Positions 52,455 to 61,981 are shown, counted from the first letter of the stretch. The stretch: DNA of 64,000 nucleotides from Flavobacterium sp. MFBS3-15 (GCF_026107645.2 NZ_JAPCHV010000005.1:23512-87511), one strand, 5' to 3'. The notes: generated from the sequence alone by a model not told the origin. Numbers and translations are program-made.

Positions 52455-53337
52455 TATCAGATTCTTTCTTGCGGTGCTTGAACCTTTTGTGTGTCCACAG
52501 GTAATACTCGGGTTTTTGGATTATTTGCTCCTCAAGCAAATTCATGAACCAATCGGTCACTGTAAAGTTGGGATACTCCTTAGGGCTTCCGTCCAGGGGT
52601 ACAAAGGTGCATTGGTAATGGCCGCGGCTTACCTTTTCAACACGGGCAAACATCACATTCATGTCGAGTTTTTTAGCTAATATCTCACCACCCACCTGCA
52701 TGGGTACTTCCACGCCAAAGAATTTTCCGTAATAAATGATGCTTTGGCTTTTGGGGGACTGATCGCTTATAAAACCGTAGAAACCTTTAATACCTTCACG
52801 GGCATTTTTGCGCATCGCCGGGATGATGCTCTTTGTTCCAATCAGTTCTGCACCAAACCTGCGGCGGATACGCTTCACCAACTCATTGAAGTATTTATTG
52901 CGAATTGCCTTATAAATTCCTATTCCCTTGAATGTATGAAAATACAGGTTCATGGAAAGTAGCCATTCATAGCTGCCGTAATGGCCAACTAGCAACACTA
53001 CGCTTTTGCCTTTATTTTCATATTCATGGGCAAGGTCCATATTGGTAAATTGAAAGCGTTGCCTGATCTGTTTGTCGCTTATGCTTAGTGATTTGGCCAT
53101 TTCGAAAAAAGTGTCGCAAAAATGCTTATACGATTTTTTCTCTACTTCGCGGCGTTCTTTATCAGAAAGATGAGGAAGTGCCAATGCCAGGTTTTTGCGT
53201 ACGGTTGATTTGCGATAGCCAATGATGCGATACAGCAATATATAGGTGCAATCGGAAAGAAAGTACAGTGCCCGAAATGGCAATATCGAGATAAACCGGA
53301 GTATGGGATAGGCAAGCGCGTAAGCTAAAAACTGCAT
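52444..53337 (-). CDS. LpxL/HtrB-like lipid A acyltransferase
   Basis: A 297-residue inner-membrane-associated protein with an N-terminal hydrophobic segment (LAYPILRFISILPFRALYFL). The acyltransferase motif LVGHYGSYEWLL gives the H-x4-E catalytic pair, followed by IYKAIRNKYFNELVKRIRRR FG and FISDQSPKSQ, as in LpxL/LpxM-type lysophospholipid acyltransferases. It would add a secondary acyl chain to lipid A or a related lipid. Convergent with the aminotransferase gene. Confidence 0.9.
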   Translation of the reverse strand: MQFLAYALAYPILRFISILPFRALYFLSDCTYILLYRIIGYRKSTVRKNLALALPHLSDKERREVEKKSYKHFCDTFFEMAKSLSISDKQIRQRFQFTNMDLAHEYENKGKSVVLLVGHYGSYEWLLSMNLYFHTFKGIGIYKAIRNKYFNELVKRIRRRFGAELIGTKSIIPAMRKNAREGIKGFYGFISDQSPKSQSIIYYGKFFGVEVPMQVGGEILAKKLDMNVMFARVEKVSRGHYQCTFVPLDGSPKEYPNFTVTDWFMNLLEEQIIQKPEYYLWTHKRFKHRKKESDITA

Positions 53338-53443
53338 GCTTAATTTTTATGCAAATATACTTTTTATTCCCGACTTAAAGTTTGTAAGATAATTAACGCA
53401 CAGTTAGCCTACAATAACTAATTTTACATTTTTAATACAGCAA

Positions 53444-54076
53444 ATGAATACAGATCTGGTTTTAATAGCGGTGATCGCCATCAACGCAATAGTGAGTTAC
53501 AAGGGGTTTAATGACGAGGTTTTTAAACGGAAATACCTGTTCCACATTGGGAGCATCAGGGCAGGGCAGCAGTACCGCATGTTTACTTCCGCCTTTCTTC
53601 ATGCCGATATGATGCATCTTGTCTTCAACATGATTACGCTGTTTTTCTTTGCTCCTGTGGTTATCAGTGTTTTAGGAGAGGTTGGTTTTTTAATGGTATA
53701 CTTTATCAGTCTTTTTGCAGGGAACCTTCTCACATTATACTTTCATAAGAATGAATATCACTATTCTGCTTTGGGAGCTTCGGGTGCTGTAGTGGGAGTA
53801 TTGTTCTCTTCTATTCTGTTATATCCCGATATGACGATAAATTTCTTCATACCTGGTTACATTTATGGGATCTTCTACCTGCTGTTTTCCATTTATGGCA
53901 TGAAGTCTAAAAGGGATAACATTGGCCATACGGCGCACTTTGGCGGGGCTATTGGAGGCTATGCGATAACATTGGCAAGGGTGCCGGAAATTTTAGAATA
54001 TAACACTATGGTTGTCATACTTTTAGCGTTGCCAATAGTAATTTTGTTTGTAATGGCAAAGATGGGAAAGCTATAA
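53444..54076 (+). CDS. Rhomboid-family intramembrane serine protease
   Basis: A 210-residue protein with six hydrophobic helices. FTSAFLHADMMHLVFNMITL holds the early His/Asn, SALGASGAVVGVLFSS the catalytic Ser (GASG) and IGHTAHFGGAIGGYAI the catalytic His. The minimal six-helix form is the usual bacterial type. It cleaves transmembrane substrates within the inner membrane. Followed 53 bases later by a SIMPL-domain gene. Confidence 0.92.
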   Translation: MNTDLVLIAVIAINAIVSYKGFNDEVFKRKYLFHIGSIRAGQQYRMFTSAFLHADMMHLVFNMITLFFFAPVVISVLGEVGFLMVYFISLFAGNLLTLYFHKNEYHYSALGASGAVVGVLFSSILLYPDMTINFFIPGYIYGIFYLLFSIYGMKSKRDNIGHTAHFGGAIGGYAITLARVPEILEYNTMVVILLALPIVILFVMAKMGKL

Positions 54077-54129
54077 TTGGCACGCATTTTGGATTCTCAG
54101 CAATAATCAAAATCAAAAAATAAATTATC

Positions 54130-54816
54130 ATGAAAAGAATTGCACTTTTATTGTTCGCCACTGTAAGCATGGTGGCCGGCGCACAGACATTACAGGAAAA
54201 ACAAGTACCCCAGATCAACGTATCGGGCGAAGGGAAGGTATATGTGACCCCTGACGAGGCGGTGATAACCATTGGTGTGGAAAATACAGGCGCCGATGCC
54301 AATGATGTTAAGAAAAAGAACGATGTGGCCATTGATGCCATAATCAAATACCTGAAAGGCGCCAAATTACCGGAAAAGGATTACCAGACTAAAAGGGTAA
54401 GCCTGAACAGGAACTATGATTATGACAAAAAGAAATACAGCTTTGTTGCCAGCCAACAGATTGTGATCCACCTGAAGGACTTGTCTAAATATGATGCCCT
54501 GATGATGGGTGTAGTAGATGCGGGTGCCAACAACATCAATGGTGTGGAGTTCCGTACATCGAAACAGGCCCAGTATGAAAGCGAAGCCAGGATATTAGCG
54601 GTTGCAAATGCTAAAAAGAAAGCCTCAGACTATGCCGGAGCACTGGGGCAGGCAGTGGGTAAAGCGATATTGGTAACTGATAATACGCAAATTTACTATC
54701 CGCCAATGGTTCATGCTCAATTTAAATCAATGGCTGAAGATTCGGCCCGTGAGACACTTGCTATTGGTGAAATTGTAGTGACAGCAAATGTAAATATCAG
54801 CTATGAGTTGAAATAA
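54130..54816 (+). CDS. SIMPL-domain (DUF541) periplasmic protein
   Basis: A 228-residue protein with a signal peptide (MKRIALLLFATVSMVAGAQ), then the SIMPL/DUF541 domain: INVSGEGKVYVTPDEAVITI, ADANDVKKKNDVAIDAIIKY, KDYQTKRVSLNRNYDY and the end AIGEIVVTANVNISYEL. E. coli YggE belongs here and is linked to oxidative-stress protection. Periplasmic. Terminator follows. Confidence 0.9.
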   Translation: MKRIALLLFATVSMVAGAQTLQEKQVPQINVSGEGKVYVTPDEAVITIGVENTGADANDVKKKNDVAIDAIIKYLKGAKLPEKDYQTKRVSLNRNYDYDKKKYSFVASQQIVIHLKDLSKYDALMMGVVDAGANNINGVEFRTSKQAQYESEARILAVANAKKKASDYAGALGQAVGKAILVTDNTQIYYPPMVHAQFKSMAEDSARETLAIGEIVVTANVNISYELK

Positions 54817-54840
54817 CAGATAACGAAAATATTCAATCAG

Positions 54841-54863
54841 AGAGGCTTAGGCCTCTTTTTTTA
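54841..54863 (+). terminator. Terminator after the SIMPL-domain gene
   Basis: AGAGGC-TTAG-GCCTCT followed by T residues. Confidence 0.88.
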
Positions 54864-54944
54864 TAATTTAAACAGGAAGAGTTTTTGATAAAATAATCAT
54901 CTAATAAAGTAAATAATTCTTATATTGCACCCTTTAAAGTATTG

Positions 54945-56321
54945 ATGAAGAGGGAATATGCTATAGTAGATATTGAGACAACCGGTGGTAATGCAGGCGG
55001 TAGCCGTATTACCGAGATTGCCATAATTATTCATGATGGCACTGCTGTGATCGAACGTTGGGAAAGCCTTGTCAATCCGCAAAAAGATATTCCACCTGCT
55101 ATTTTTGCGCTGACTGGCATCAACAACGAAATGGTTAAAAATGCTCCAATATTTGATGACATTGCTGAAAAAATTGTCGAAATGCTTACCGGACGCATAT
55201 TTGTAGCCCATAACGTTAACTTCGATTATTCCTTTGTGCGGCATCAGCTAGAGGAGTCGGGCTTTAGGTGGACGGCCAGCAAGCTTTGTACCGTGCGTGC
55301 TGCCCGAAAGGTTAGGCCGGGCCTTCGGTCGTACAGCCTGGGCAATCTCTGCAATTCGCTGGATATCATCCTCGAAAACCGCCACCGTGCCGGGGGCGAT
55401 GCCGATGCCACCGCCATACTCTTTTCGCGCCTGTTGGAATGGGACACCGCAGGAGAGATACAAAGGATGGTGAAGAAAACCTCGCAGGACCAGCGGCTCC
55501 CGCCGAACCTGCCGCCTGCTGATTTTGAGCAGCTTCCTGACAAGCCCGGTGTTTATTATTTTTACAACGAAGCCCGTAAAGTGGTGTATGTAGGCAAGGC
55601 CATCAACCTGAAAAAGCGGGTAGCCTCGCACTTCAGCGGGCACAAGATTACGCCGCAACGCCAGAATTTCCTCAGGGATATCTATAGTATTTCCTATGAG
55701 GTATGCGCTACCGAACTTATGGCGCTATTGCTGGAATGCACTGAGATTAAAAAGCTTTGGCCGGTGTACAACACTGCCTTAAAGCGTTTTGAACCCAAAT
55801 TTGGCCTGTATGAATACGAGGCACGCAACGGTTACCGCTACCTTGCTGTCAGCAAATTGGCAAAGCACCAAACCGCTATTGAAGTGTTTAATTCTGAATA
55901 TGAGGGGATTACCATGCTTCGGGAGTTGGCTGACAAGTTTGGCCTTGACCACAGGTTTTGTAAATATGGCATGGCCGAGACAGCCGACGGCGCGCGTAAA
56001 GCCGATTTCACCAACTTACCCGATATTCAGTTGCATAACTCATTGGTAGATAATGTTATAGTGCATATTTCAGGCAGTAAGCCCAGCTTCGCGATCATCG
56101 ATAAAGGCAGGTCGGCAGGGGAGCGTAGCTGCATATGGGTGGAGGACGGCCATTTTTACGGAATGGGCTATGTATCTGATGATGTGTGTTTTATAGATGT
56201 CTCTGAGGTAAAGAACTATGTTACCCGATATGCCGGTAATCAATACATTATGCAACTGTTGTATTCCTTTGTCGAAAAATATCCCTCCAAAGTCCATTTT
56301 GTACAGTTGGCGCAAGGGTAG
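54945..56321 (+). CDS. DnaQ-like 3'-5' exonuclease fused to a GIY-YIG domain
   Basis: A 458-residue protein from the ATG at 54945 (MKREYAIVDIETTGGNAGGS). The N-terminal ~170 residues are a DEDDh exonuclease (DIETTGG, VAHNVNFDYSFVRHQL, HRAGGDADAT). From about residue 200 comes a UvrC-like GIY-YIG nuclease domain (LPDKPGVYYFYNEARKVVYV, GKAINLKKRVASHFSGH, ELMALLLECTEIKKLWPVYN). A ~170-residue C-terminal part has no recognised domain. The same fusion exists in Bacteroidota and in Cho-like proteins; it is probably a DNA-repair nuclease acting like the UvrC 3' incision module. Confidence 0.9.
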   Translation: MKREYAIVDIETTGGNAGGSRITEIAIIIHDGTAVIERWESLVNPQKDIPPAIFALTGINNEMVKNAPIFDDIAEKIVEMLTGRIFVAHNVNFDYSFVRHQLEESGFRWTASKLCTVRAARKVRPGLRSYSLGNLCNSLDIILENRHRAGGDADATAILFSRLLEWDTAGEIQRMVKKTSQDQRLPPNLPPADFEQLPDKPGVYYFYNEARKVVYVGKAINLKKRVASHFSGHKITPQRQNFLRDIYSISYEVCATELMALLLECTEIKKLWPVYNTALKRFEPKFGLYEYEARNGYRYLAVSKLAKHQTAIEVFNSEYEGITMLRELADKFGLDHRFCKYGMAETADGARKADFTNLPDIQLHNSLVDNVIVHISGSKPSFAIIDKGRSAGERSCIWVEDGHFYGMGYVSDDVCFIDVSEVKNYVTRYAGNQYIMQLLYSFVEKYPSKVHFVQLAQG

Positions 56322-56428
56322 TTTGAGGGTATTTTTGCCTGTTTTGGGAGGATAAAATGTCCCGATCAATATGATTTTAGGGTATACCCTGTATTATTTT
56401 TTAGGATATGCAATGCGATTTAGACATA

Positions 56429-56455
56429 AAACCCGCTCATAAAGCGGGTTTTATT
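56429..56455. terminator. Bidirectional terminator
   Basis: AAACCCGC (56429-56436) pairs with GCGGGTTT (56444-56451), with T residues after it, between convergent genes. Confidence 0.85.
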
Positions 56456-56466
56456 ATTTGTAAACC

Positions 56467-57423
56467 TTACTTTTTTGGCAATCCCCATTTTTCAATGAGT
56501 TCAGTGCTGAGGCCCTCCTCGCGGGTATTGGGGTTTCCTTTGCCTGTCGTAATGAGGCTTTTCAGGCTGCCCTGTATGTAGCTTGTCCAGGCATCATGGC
56601 ATATTTCGTAGCATTCATAATCCGGTACAAGGCCATCATGGGTAAACCGTAATTCTGTTTTACCGTCTTTTTCTTGTATCTCAAAAATGATCCGGGTACC
56701 CACCCACTCGGTTTCATCGCTGATGAAATTAAAATGGTTGTTCAGCACCCGCCAAATTATCTTTTTATCGGGTAAGGCTTCCTCGATCCTCATCTTCGAG
56801 ATATGTACATCTTTGTATTGATAGGTGAATTCATCTCCCTTTTCCGATGTTCCACCATCAACCTGTTCCGACCACCATTTACTGACGTTGGTAATGGCGG
56901 TATACACTTCGGCTGGCGACTGGCTTACCGAAAAAGCCGTAGTATAGCTTTGTCCTGTCTTTTCGGCTACTTCACCCTCAAGCACCTTCGGGTTGCCTTT
57001 TCCAGTGGTGATAAGCGGTATGAGGCTATTGTCGAGAAACTGTGTCCAGCCATTGGTGCAGTCCTTATAGCATTCAATTTGCGGCCTCAGTCCTTTATGG
57101 GTGAAATGGAGTTCCGTTTTGCCGTTCTTTTCGGCAATCTCAAAAATAACCTCTGTGCCTGTCCACTCTTCTTTGTCCTTCAGGAAGCTGAGGCGGCTGT
57201 CGGTAACCAGCCAGACTATTTTTTTATTGGGTATTACCTCTGTCAGTTTTTGCTTTGAGTAGTGTACATTGGTAAAGAAGCGGGCTTCAAATTCGTCGTT
57301 TAGTTTTTTGGATGCGCCCCGGAAGTCCTCTGCCCACCATGCAGGCACGTTTGTAATCGCATCAAATACCTGTTGCGGGGTTTGCCTGAGCAAAAATGTT
57401 TTTGTGTAATCCTGGTTTTCCAT
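56467..57423 (-). CDS. Tandem SRPBCC (AHSA1-type) protein
   Basis: A 318-residue cytoplasmic protein from the ATG at 57423 (MENQDYTKTFLLRQTPQQVF). Two consecutive AHSA1-like SRPBCC domains repeat each other: QVFDAITNVPAWWAEDFRGA / EVYTAITNVSKWWSEQVDGG, TEVIFEIAEKNGKTELHFTH / TRIIFEIQEKDGKTELRFTH, and CTNGWTQFLDNSLIPLITTG / CHDAWTSYIQGSLKSLITTG. It binds a small hydrophobic ligand or acts as a chaperone cofactor; unknown. The 34-residue upstream extension to 57525 looks like chance. Confidence 0.85.
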   Translation of the reverse strand: MENQDYTKTFLLRQTPQQVFDAITNVPAWWAEDFRGASKKLNDEFEARFFTNVHYSKQKLTEVIPNKKIVWLVTDSRLSFLKDKEEWTGTEVIFEIAEKNGKTELHFTHKGLRPQIECYKDCTNGWTQFLDNSLIPLITTGKGNPKVLEGEVAEKTGQSYTTAFSVSQSPAEVYTAITNVSKWWSEQVDGGTSEKGDEFTYQYKDVHISKMRIEEALPDKKIIWRVLNNHFNFISDETEWVGTRIIFEIQEKDGKTELRFTHDGLVPDYECYEICHDAWTSYIQGSLKSLITTGKGNPNTREEGLSTELIEKWGLPKK

Positions 57424-57621
57424 GATTTTGATTTGGTTTTTATTGATTAAATGGGTTCCGGCCGCAATGCTGATGGATGAAAGATGGATTGCCAAGAGCA
57501 CCGGCGGATATAGCCTGGTTTTCATAATTTGAAGTTTTTAAGCAAATGTATAGTCTGGATTTGGCTCCGATGCTGTGTAAAATAGACTTTATCAGGGGTT
57601 GATTTGGACATGGCTGATTGT

Positions 57622-57629
57622 TATCTTTG
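57622..57629 (+). promoter_or_regulatory. -7 box of the GlxA-type regulator gene
   Basis: TATCTTTG, 17 bases before the ATG at 57647. Confidence 0.55.
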
Positions 57630-57646
57630 CAGCAAATGAGTTCATT

Positions 57647-58624
57647 ATGAAGCACATCACTATTCTTGTACCTGACGGGTCCAACAATCTCAGCAGTATT
57701 GTCGGGGCTTATAAAATCTTTACCAGGGCTTATAGCCATTGGCAGTTTAAAGGGGGGAAGACGGCTTTTAAGATACAGCTGGCAGGTATTTCGGATGAGG
57801 TGGATTTTTATGGCGGCCTTTTTACGGTAAGACCGCATGTGCATATAAAATCGGTAACCGACACCCACCTTGTCATCATTCCTTCACTCAACCATAATTA
57901 TGACAAAGCGGTAAAGGATAATGGTGAGATCATTAACTGGATTGAACATCAGTATAAAAATGGCGCAGAGATAGCCAGTGTGTGCACGGGGGCGTACCTG
58001 CTGGCATCTGCAGGGATACTTGATGGTAAAAGCTGCTCTACGCACTGGATGGCCGCCGATAACTTCAGGAGCCGCTTCCCAAAGGTACATCTTCAGCCCG
58101 ATAAGCTCATTACCGACGAGAACGGTATTTATACCAACGGCGGGGCCTATTCGTTCCTGAACCTGATAATCTATCTCGTGGAAAAATATTTCGACAGGGA
58201 AACAGCCATTTACTGCTCTAAGGTGTTCCAGATCGGGATGGACAGGAATAGCCAGTCGGAATTCATCATTTTCAAGGGGCAAAAAGAGCATGGCGACACC
58301 CTTGTTGCCGAAGCGCAGGCGTTTATGGAAGAGAATTACCGGGACAGGATATCTGTTGAAGAGCTATCGTCACGATTTTCGATTGTGCGGCGGCAGTTTG
58401 ACAGGCGGTTTATAAAAGCTACAGGCAACACGCCGCTCGAATACCTGCAAAGGCTCAAGATGGAATCGGCCAAGCGTGCCTTTGAAACCTCCCGCAGGAC
58501 TATTAACGAAGTGATGTATGACGTAGGCTATCAGGATATGAAGGCTTTCCGCGAGGTATTTCGGAAAATTACCGGCCTTTCGCCATTGGAATACAGGACA
58601 AAATACAATAGAGAAGCAGTGTAG
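57647..58624 (+). CDS. GlxA-family regulator (DJ-1/PfpI domain plus AraC HTH)
   Basis: A 325-residue protein from the ATG at 57647 (MKHITILVPDGSNNLSSIVG). The N-terminal ~190 residues are a DJ-1/PfpI-like domain with the nucleophile-elbow region GAEIASVCTGAYLLASAGIL. The C-terminal ~100 residues form an AraC HTH pair (ISVEELSSRFSIVRRQFDRR, then TINEVMYDVGYQDMKAFREV ending GLSPLEYRTKYN). It is divergent from the SRPBCC gene (about 220 bases between starts), a common pairing for local control, though unproven here. Confidence 0.9.
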   Translation: MKHITILVPDGSNNLSSIVGAYKIFTRAYSHWQFKGGKTAFKIQLAGISDEVDFYGGLFTVRPHVHIKSVTDTHLVIIPSLNHNYDKAVKDNGEIINWIEHQYKNGAEIASVCTGAYLLASAGILDGKSCSTHWMAADNFRSRFPKVHLQPDKLITDENGIYTNGGAYSFLNLIIYLVEKYFDRETAIYCSKVFQIGMDRNSQSEFIIFKGQKEHGDTLVAEAQAFMEENYRDRISVEELSSRFSIVRRQFDRRFIKATGNTPLEYLQRLKMESAKRAFETSRRTINEVMYDVGYQDMKAFREVFRKITGLSPLEYRTKYNREAV

Positions 58625-58671
58625 TTTAATAACTGGCTAAATTTTGCCGATTAAAATTAACCACATATAAA

Positions 58672-58699
58672 AACAAAACCCGTCCATAACGAACGGGTT
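58672..58699 (-). terminator. Terminator of the alcohol dehydrogenase gene
   Basis: AACCCGT (58677-58683) pairs with ACGGGTT (58693-58699); the minus strand continues TTGTTTTTA. Confidence 0.8.
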
Positions 58700-58720
58700 C
58701 TGATTTGGTATTGCGATAGT

Positions 58721-59779
58721 TTAGCCTTTCAGCGAAGCCATGTCAATCACGAAACGATAGCGTACGTCGCTTTTCAGCATGCGTTCGTAGGCCTCGTTGA
58801 TGTCCTGCATTTTTATCATTTCGATTTCCGAAACGATGTTGTGCTTCCCGCAGAAGTCCAACATTTCCTGTGTTTCGGCAATGCCACCGATAACCGAGCC
58901 TGCCACTGTCTTGCGGCCGAGGATCATCGGCACGGTATTCAGCATATCTTCAAGCGGCCCAAGGTAGCCCACCACCACAAGCGTTCCGTTGACGGCCAGT
59001 GTGGCAACGTACGGATTCAGGTCGTGCACATATGGCACGGTATCGATGATAACATCAAACTTTCCGCTAACCCTGGCCATGTCGTCTTCATCGGTAGAGA
59101 TAACCACTTCGTGTGCCCCAAGGTCCAGTGCATCCTGTGTTTTTTCGGGAGACCTCGAGAACAGGGTAACGTGTGCTCCTAATGCTTTTGCTAATTTGAT
59201 GGCCATATGGCCAAGGCCGCCAAGGCCTACCACGGCTACTTTACTGCCTTCGCCCACATTCCAGTGTCGTAGCGGCGACCACGTTGTGATGCCGGCGCAC
59301 AGTAGCGGGGCCGCAGCGGCAGGGTCGAGGTTCTCCGGCATGGTGAGTACAAAATGCTCGTCTACTACCACTTTTTCAGAATATCCGCCAAAGGTCTGGA
59401 TGTTGAGGTGTTTGTCCTTTCCATTGTACGTGCCGGTAAACCCGTTAAGGCAGTACTGTTCCAGGTCCTGCCCGCAGCTTGAGCAATGCCTGCAGGAATC
59501 TACCATGCAGCCCACGGCCACAAGGTCGCCGGCTTTTACTTTCGTTACCTCGTTACCTACCGAGAGCACCCTTCCCACAATCTCGTGGCCCGGCACTACA
59601 GGGTAAATGGATCCTCCCCAGTCGTTGCGTGCAGTATGAAGGTCGGAGTGGCACACGCCGCAGTACAGGATATCGATTTCCACGTCTTTTGCGGTAGGCT
59701 GCCGTCTCTCAATGGTCATTGGTTCTAAAGGCGCTGTGGTAGTTTCAGTACCAAAGGCCTTAGCTTGTGTTGTTTCCAT
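58721..59779 (-). CDS. Zinc-dependent NAD(P) alcohol dehydrogenase (cinnamyl/YahK type)
   Basis: A 352-residue medium-chain dehydrogenase. Catalytic zinc site CGVCHSDLHTARND and VVPGHEIVGRV, structural zinc Cys set CRHCSSCGQDLEQYC, and cofactor motif VVGLGGLGHMAIKLAKALGA. The sequence family (AKAFGTETTTAPLEPMTIER start) is the YahK/aldehyde reductase group, which reduces a wide range of aldehydes with NADPH. Cytoplasmic, single gene. Confidence 0.93.
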   Translation of the reverse strand: METTQAKAFGTETTTAPLEPMTIERRQPTAKDVEIDILYCGVCHSDLHTARNDWGGSIYPVVPGHEIVGRVLSVGNEVTKVKAGDLVAVGCMVDSCRHCSSCGQDLEQYCLNGFTGTYNGKDKHLNIQTFGGYSEKVVVDEHFVLTMPENLDPAAAAPLLCAGITTWSPLRHWNVGEGSKVAVVGLGGLGHMAIKLAKALGAHVTLFSRSPEKTQDALDLGAHEVVISTDEDDMARVSGKFDVIIDTVPYVHDLNPYVATLAVNGTLVVVGYLGPLEDMLNTVPMILGRKTVAGSVIGGIAETQEMLDFCGKHNIVSEIEMIKMQDINEAYERMLKSDVRYRFVIDMASLKG

Positions 59780-59922
59780 AAATGTTTTTGAAGTTTAGAA
59801 TTTGTTTCCGCCATAAAAGCGGATTTGGAGCACTAAAGGTAAGTAAAACACTTAAAATGAATGCAGGTATCCAATAGCAAAACGGGCATTTTCATTAAAT
59901 TTAACGAACCTTTAATAAATAC

Positions 59923-59946
59923 CAAAACCCGCTCTGAGAACGGGTT
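59923..59946 (-). terminator. Terminator of the RibD-C-like gene
   Basis: AACCCG (59926-59931) pairs with CGGGTT (59941-59946); the minus strand continues TTGGTATTT. Only 24 bases past the stop. Confidence 0.7.
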
Positions 59947-59970
59947 CATTAATATCGGGTACAAAAATTA

Positions 59971-60539
59971 TTATCTCGCTACTACATAATTCAGTTCCGT
60001 GACACCGCAATTGAACTGTGTGGTGTTTACCAATTTCAATTTCGTCTTGTCCTGAACGCCTTTGAACAACGGTATGCCTTTCCCCAGGATAACCGGATTG
60101 ACAAACAGCCAATAGCCATCTATCAAATCAAGCTCCATCAGGGCATGCGTTGCGGTGGGACTGCCAAAAAGCAGTATGTCTTCGCCGGGCTGCTGTGTTA
60201 TTTCCCTGATATTGTCCGCAAGGTTACTGCTGATGATTGTGGTGTTATTCAAATCAGCGCCTTCCATCGATTTTGACAGGACTACTTTGTGCACACCGGC
60301 ATACCACCTGGAATGATGATGTCATGTGTTGAAGCATCAGGCTTGTCGGCGGCGGTAGGCCAGTAGCTTTCCATCATGTCGTAGGTAATCCGGCCGTACA
60401 GTGCGGTGTCTCCCGTATTGATACGCTTTTCCACGTGGTCAAAGATTTCCTTGTTTATGGCAATCCAGTCCATTTCGCCATTAGGCCCTCCTACGAAGCC
60501 ATCCAGTGATATGTGCATAAATGAAATGATCTTCCTCAT
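59971..60539 (-). pseudogene. Frameshifted dihydrofolate-reductase-like (RibD C-terminal) gene
   Basis: The first part, from the ATG at 60539 (MRKIISFMHISLDGFVGGPN, then ALYGRITYDMMESYWPTAAD), runs to ASTHD and then goes out of frame, stopping at 60282. The second part continues in the next frame: HHSRWYAGVHKVVLSKSMEG, later GEDILLFGSPTATHALMELD and PVILGKGIPLFKGV, ending ELNYVVAR at 59971. Joined, they give a normal ~189-residue RibD-C family protein, so a one-base change in the ATCATCAT stretch (about 60310-60325) splits it. It may be a true pseudogene or a sequencing error in a short repeat. Confidence 0.85.
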
Positions 60540-60706
60540 TTTTTCTTTGTTTGGTTTATTCAAAAGTACGCTAAACAATGGGATATGCCAATGTGCAAAA
60601 GCGACAACGATAGGGGGTAGTTGCGACTTTTTGATTAAGAATTCAAATAAAAAAGAATACCGGGGGGCTGAATTAAAGAAGCTATAGATTATATCAAATA
60701 TTTTTA

Positions 60707-60714
60707 TATATTTG
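60707..60714 (+). promoter_or_regulatory. tRNA-Arg promoter -7 box
   Basis: TATATTTG, 13 bases before the mature tRNA 5' end. Confidence 0.55.
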
Positions 60715-60727
60715 CACCCGCAAACAC

Positions 60728-60801
<74 letters not shown>

Positions 60802-60804
60802 CCT

Positions 60805-60830
60805 AAACCCGTTCTTTTGAGCGGGTTTTT
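60805..60830 (+). terminator. tRNA-Arg terminator
   Basis: AAACCCG (60805-60811) pairs with CGGGTTT (60822-60828), followed by a T run. Confidence 0.88.
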
Positions 60831-60847
60831 TGTTTTTATAATGCAAA

Positions 60848-61729
60848 TTATAGTTTTCGCCCATACAATTCCCGCAAAGTCCTGCTTATAGAGGCAGCAA
60901 CTACCGATGTGTGTGTTTCATTTTCAAATCGGTATGAGGAAAGCACTAATCCTTTATAATTATGAGTTTTCAATGCAATTATAAATGGACTGATTGAAGA
61001 TTGCAATATTTCGGGCTCAAGGCTTCCGATGGAAATAAAAACTTTAGCGATCAGTGTTTTATGTTTTTCAGCAAAAAGCTTTTCTTCAGAAATTATTTTG
61101 CTGTTATCCCAAAACAAAGAGGGGCTGCTGATCCCGTAACGGTTAAATATTCCTTGTTTGTTTATCAGGCAATGGGCGGCAAATAATCCGCCAAGGGAAT
61201 GGCCGGCAATGCCACGGTCGTTGGTCGTTTTATAATGGGAATCTATATAAGGGATGATTTCCTCCTGCAGAACCTTTGCAAAATTATCGGCACCCCCTGA
61301 TTTTATTCTGTCAGAAGCAATATTTTGTCCACTCGCAATGTCTGCATTGGCAACAGGGTCGTTTGATGGGGTATAATCAAGTGCCCTGCTGATAAGCCAG
61401 GTTTGCGCAGACTGGTCCCTATCTCCGATAGCTATTATAATGACTTTTTCTATTTCCCCGGACGAGTCCAGGAGATCGTGAATTGGCACAATTAAAGGGA
61501 AATTCATATTACCGTCAAGTACATAAAGCACAGGATAGCGTGCCGCGTCAACAGGATCGTATCCTGAAGGCAGGGAAACGTACAATTGGTATGCTTTTTC
61601 ATTGATAACAGACTGGATGATATGCCCCTTTTTGGTGAGCATAGCTTCTGTACTTGGCTGTTGAGAATATGAAGTTAAAGAGAGGAATAAAAAGACGATG
61701 GCTGTCGTTTTGCGAAGAAATTTTATCAT
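60848..61729 (-). CDS. Secreted alpha/beta-hydrolase (putative esterase family)
   Basis: A 293-residue protein with a signal peptide (MIKFLRKTTAIVFLFLSLTS, cleavage near YSQQ). The fold is the Esterase_phd/Fes type: YQLYVSLPSGYDPVDAARYP and VLYVLDGNMNFPLIV, nucleophile elbow GIAGHSLGGLFAAH, and the late catalytic His in ENETHTSVVAAS. The family includes enterochelin esterase-like and S-formylglutathione hydrolase-like enzymes. Periplasmic; substrate unknown. Confidence 0.88.
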   Translation of the reverse strand: MIKFLRKTTAIVFLFLSLTSYSQQPSTEAMLTKKGHIIQSVINEKAYQLYVSLPSGYDPVDAARYPVLYVLDGNMNFPLIVPIHDLLDSSGEIEKVIIIAIGDRDQSAQTWLISRALDYTPSNDPVANADIASGQNIASDRIKSGGADNFAKVLQEEIIPYIDSHYKTTNDRGIAGHSLGGLFAAHCLINKQGIFNRYGISSPSLFWDNSKIISEEKLFAEKHKTLIAKVFISIGSLEPEILQSSISPFIIALKTHNYKGLVLSSYRFENETHTSVVAASISRTLRELYGRKL

Positions 61730-61981
61730 TGTGTTTCCCCTTAAATATAATTGGCAGGATTTTGTAAATATAAGAGTTATTTTAAAATTCTAAAAGCTCA
61801 CCGTCATTGTTATCCACCCTTCAGCAGTGTAGAGGATCCGAAAAACTGCGACCTTCCCGCCGCTGCGGGACGCGATGACCAGGCTCAAAAAATCAGGATA
61901 GTAACACAACAAAAAAAAACGGACGAATGTGCCTTTTGAAGACAATGTCATCTTGCATCAGAATGGTACGCAGGTAATAAA

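Noticed and set aside
57424..57525. N-terminal extension of the SRPBCC protein as a signal peptide
   Set aside because: It contains a basic, polar stretch after the hydrophobic part and no cleavage site, and the ATG at 57423 fits the domain start.
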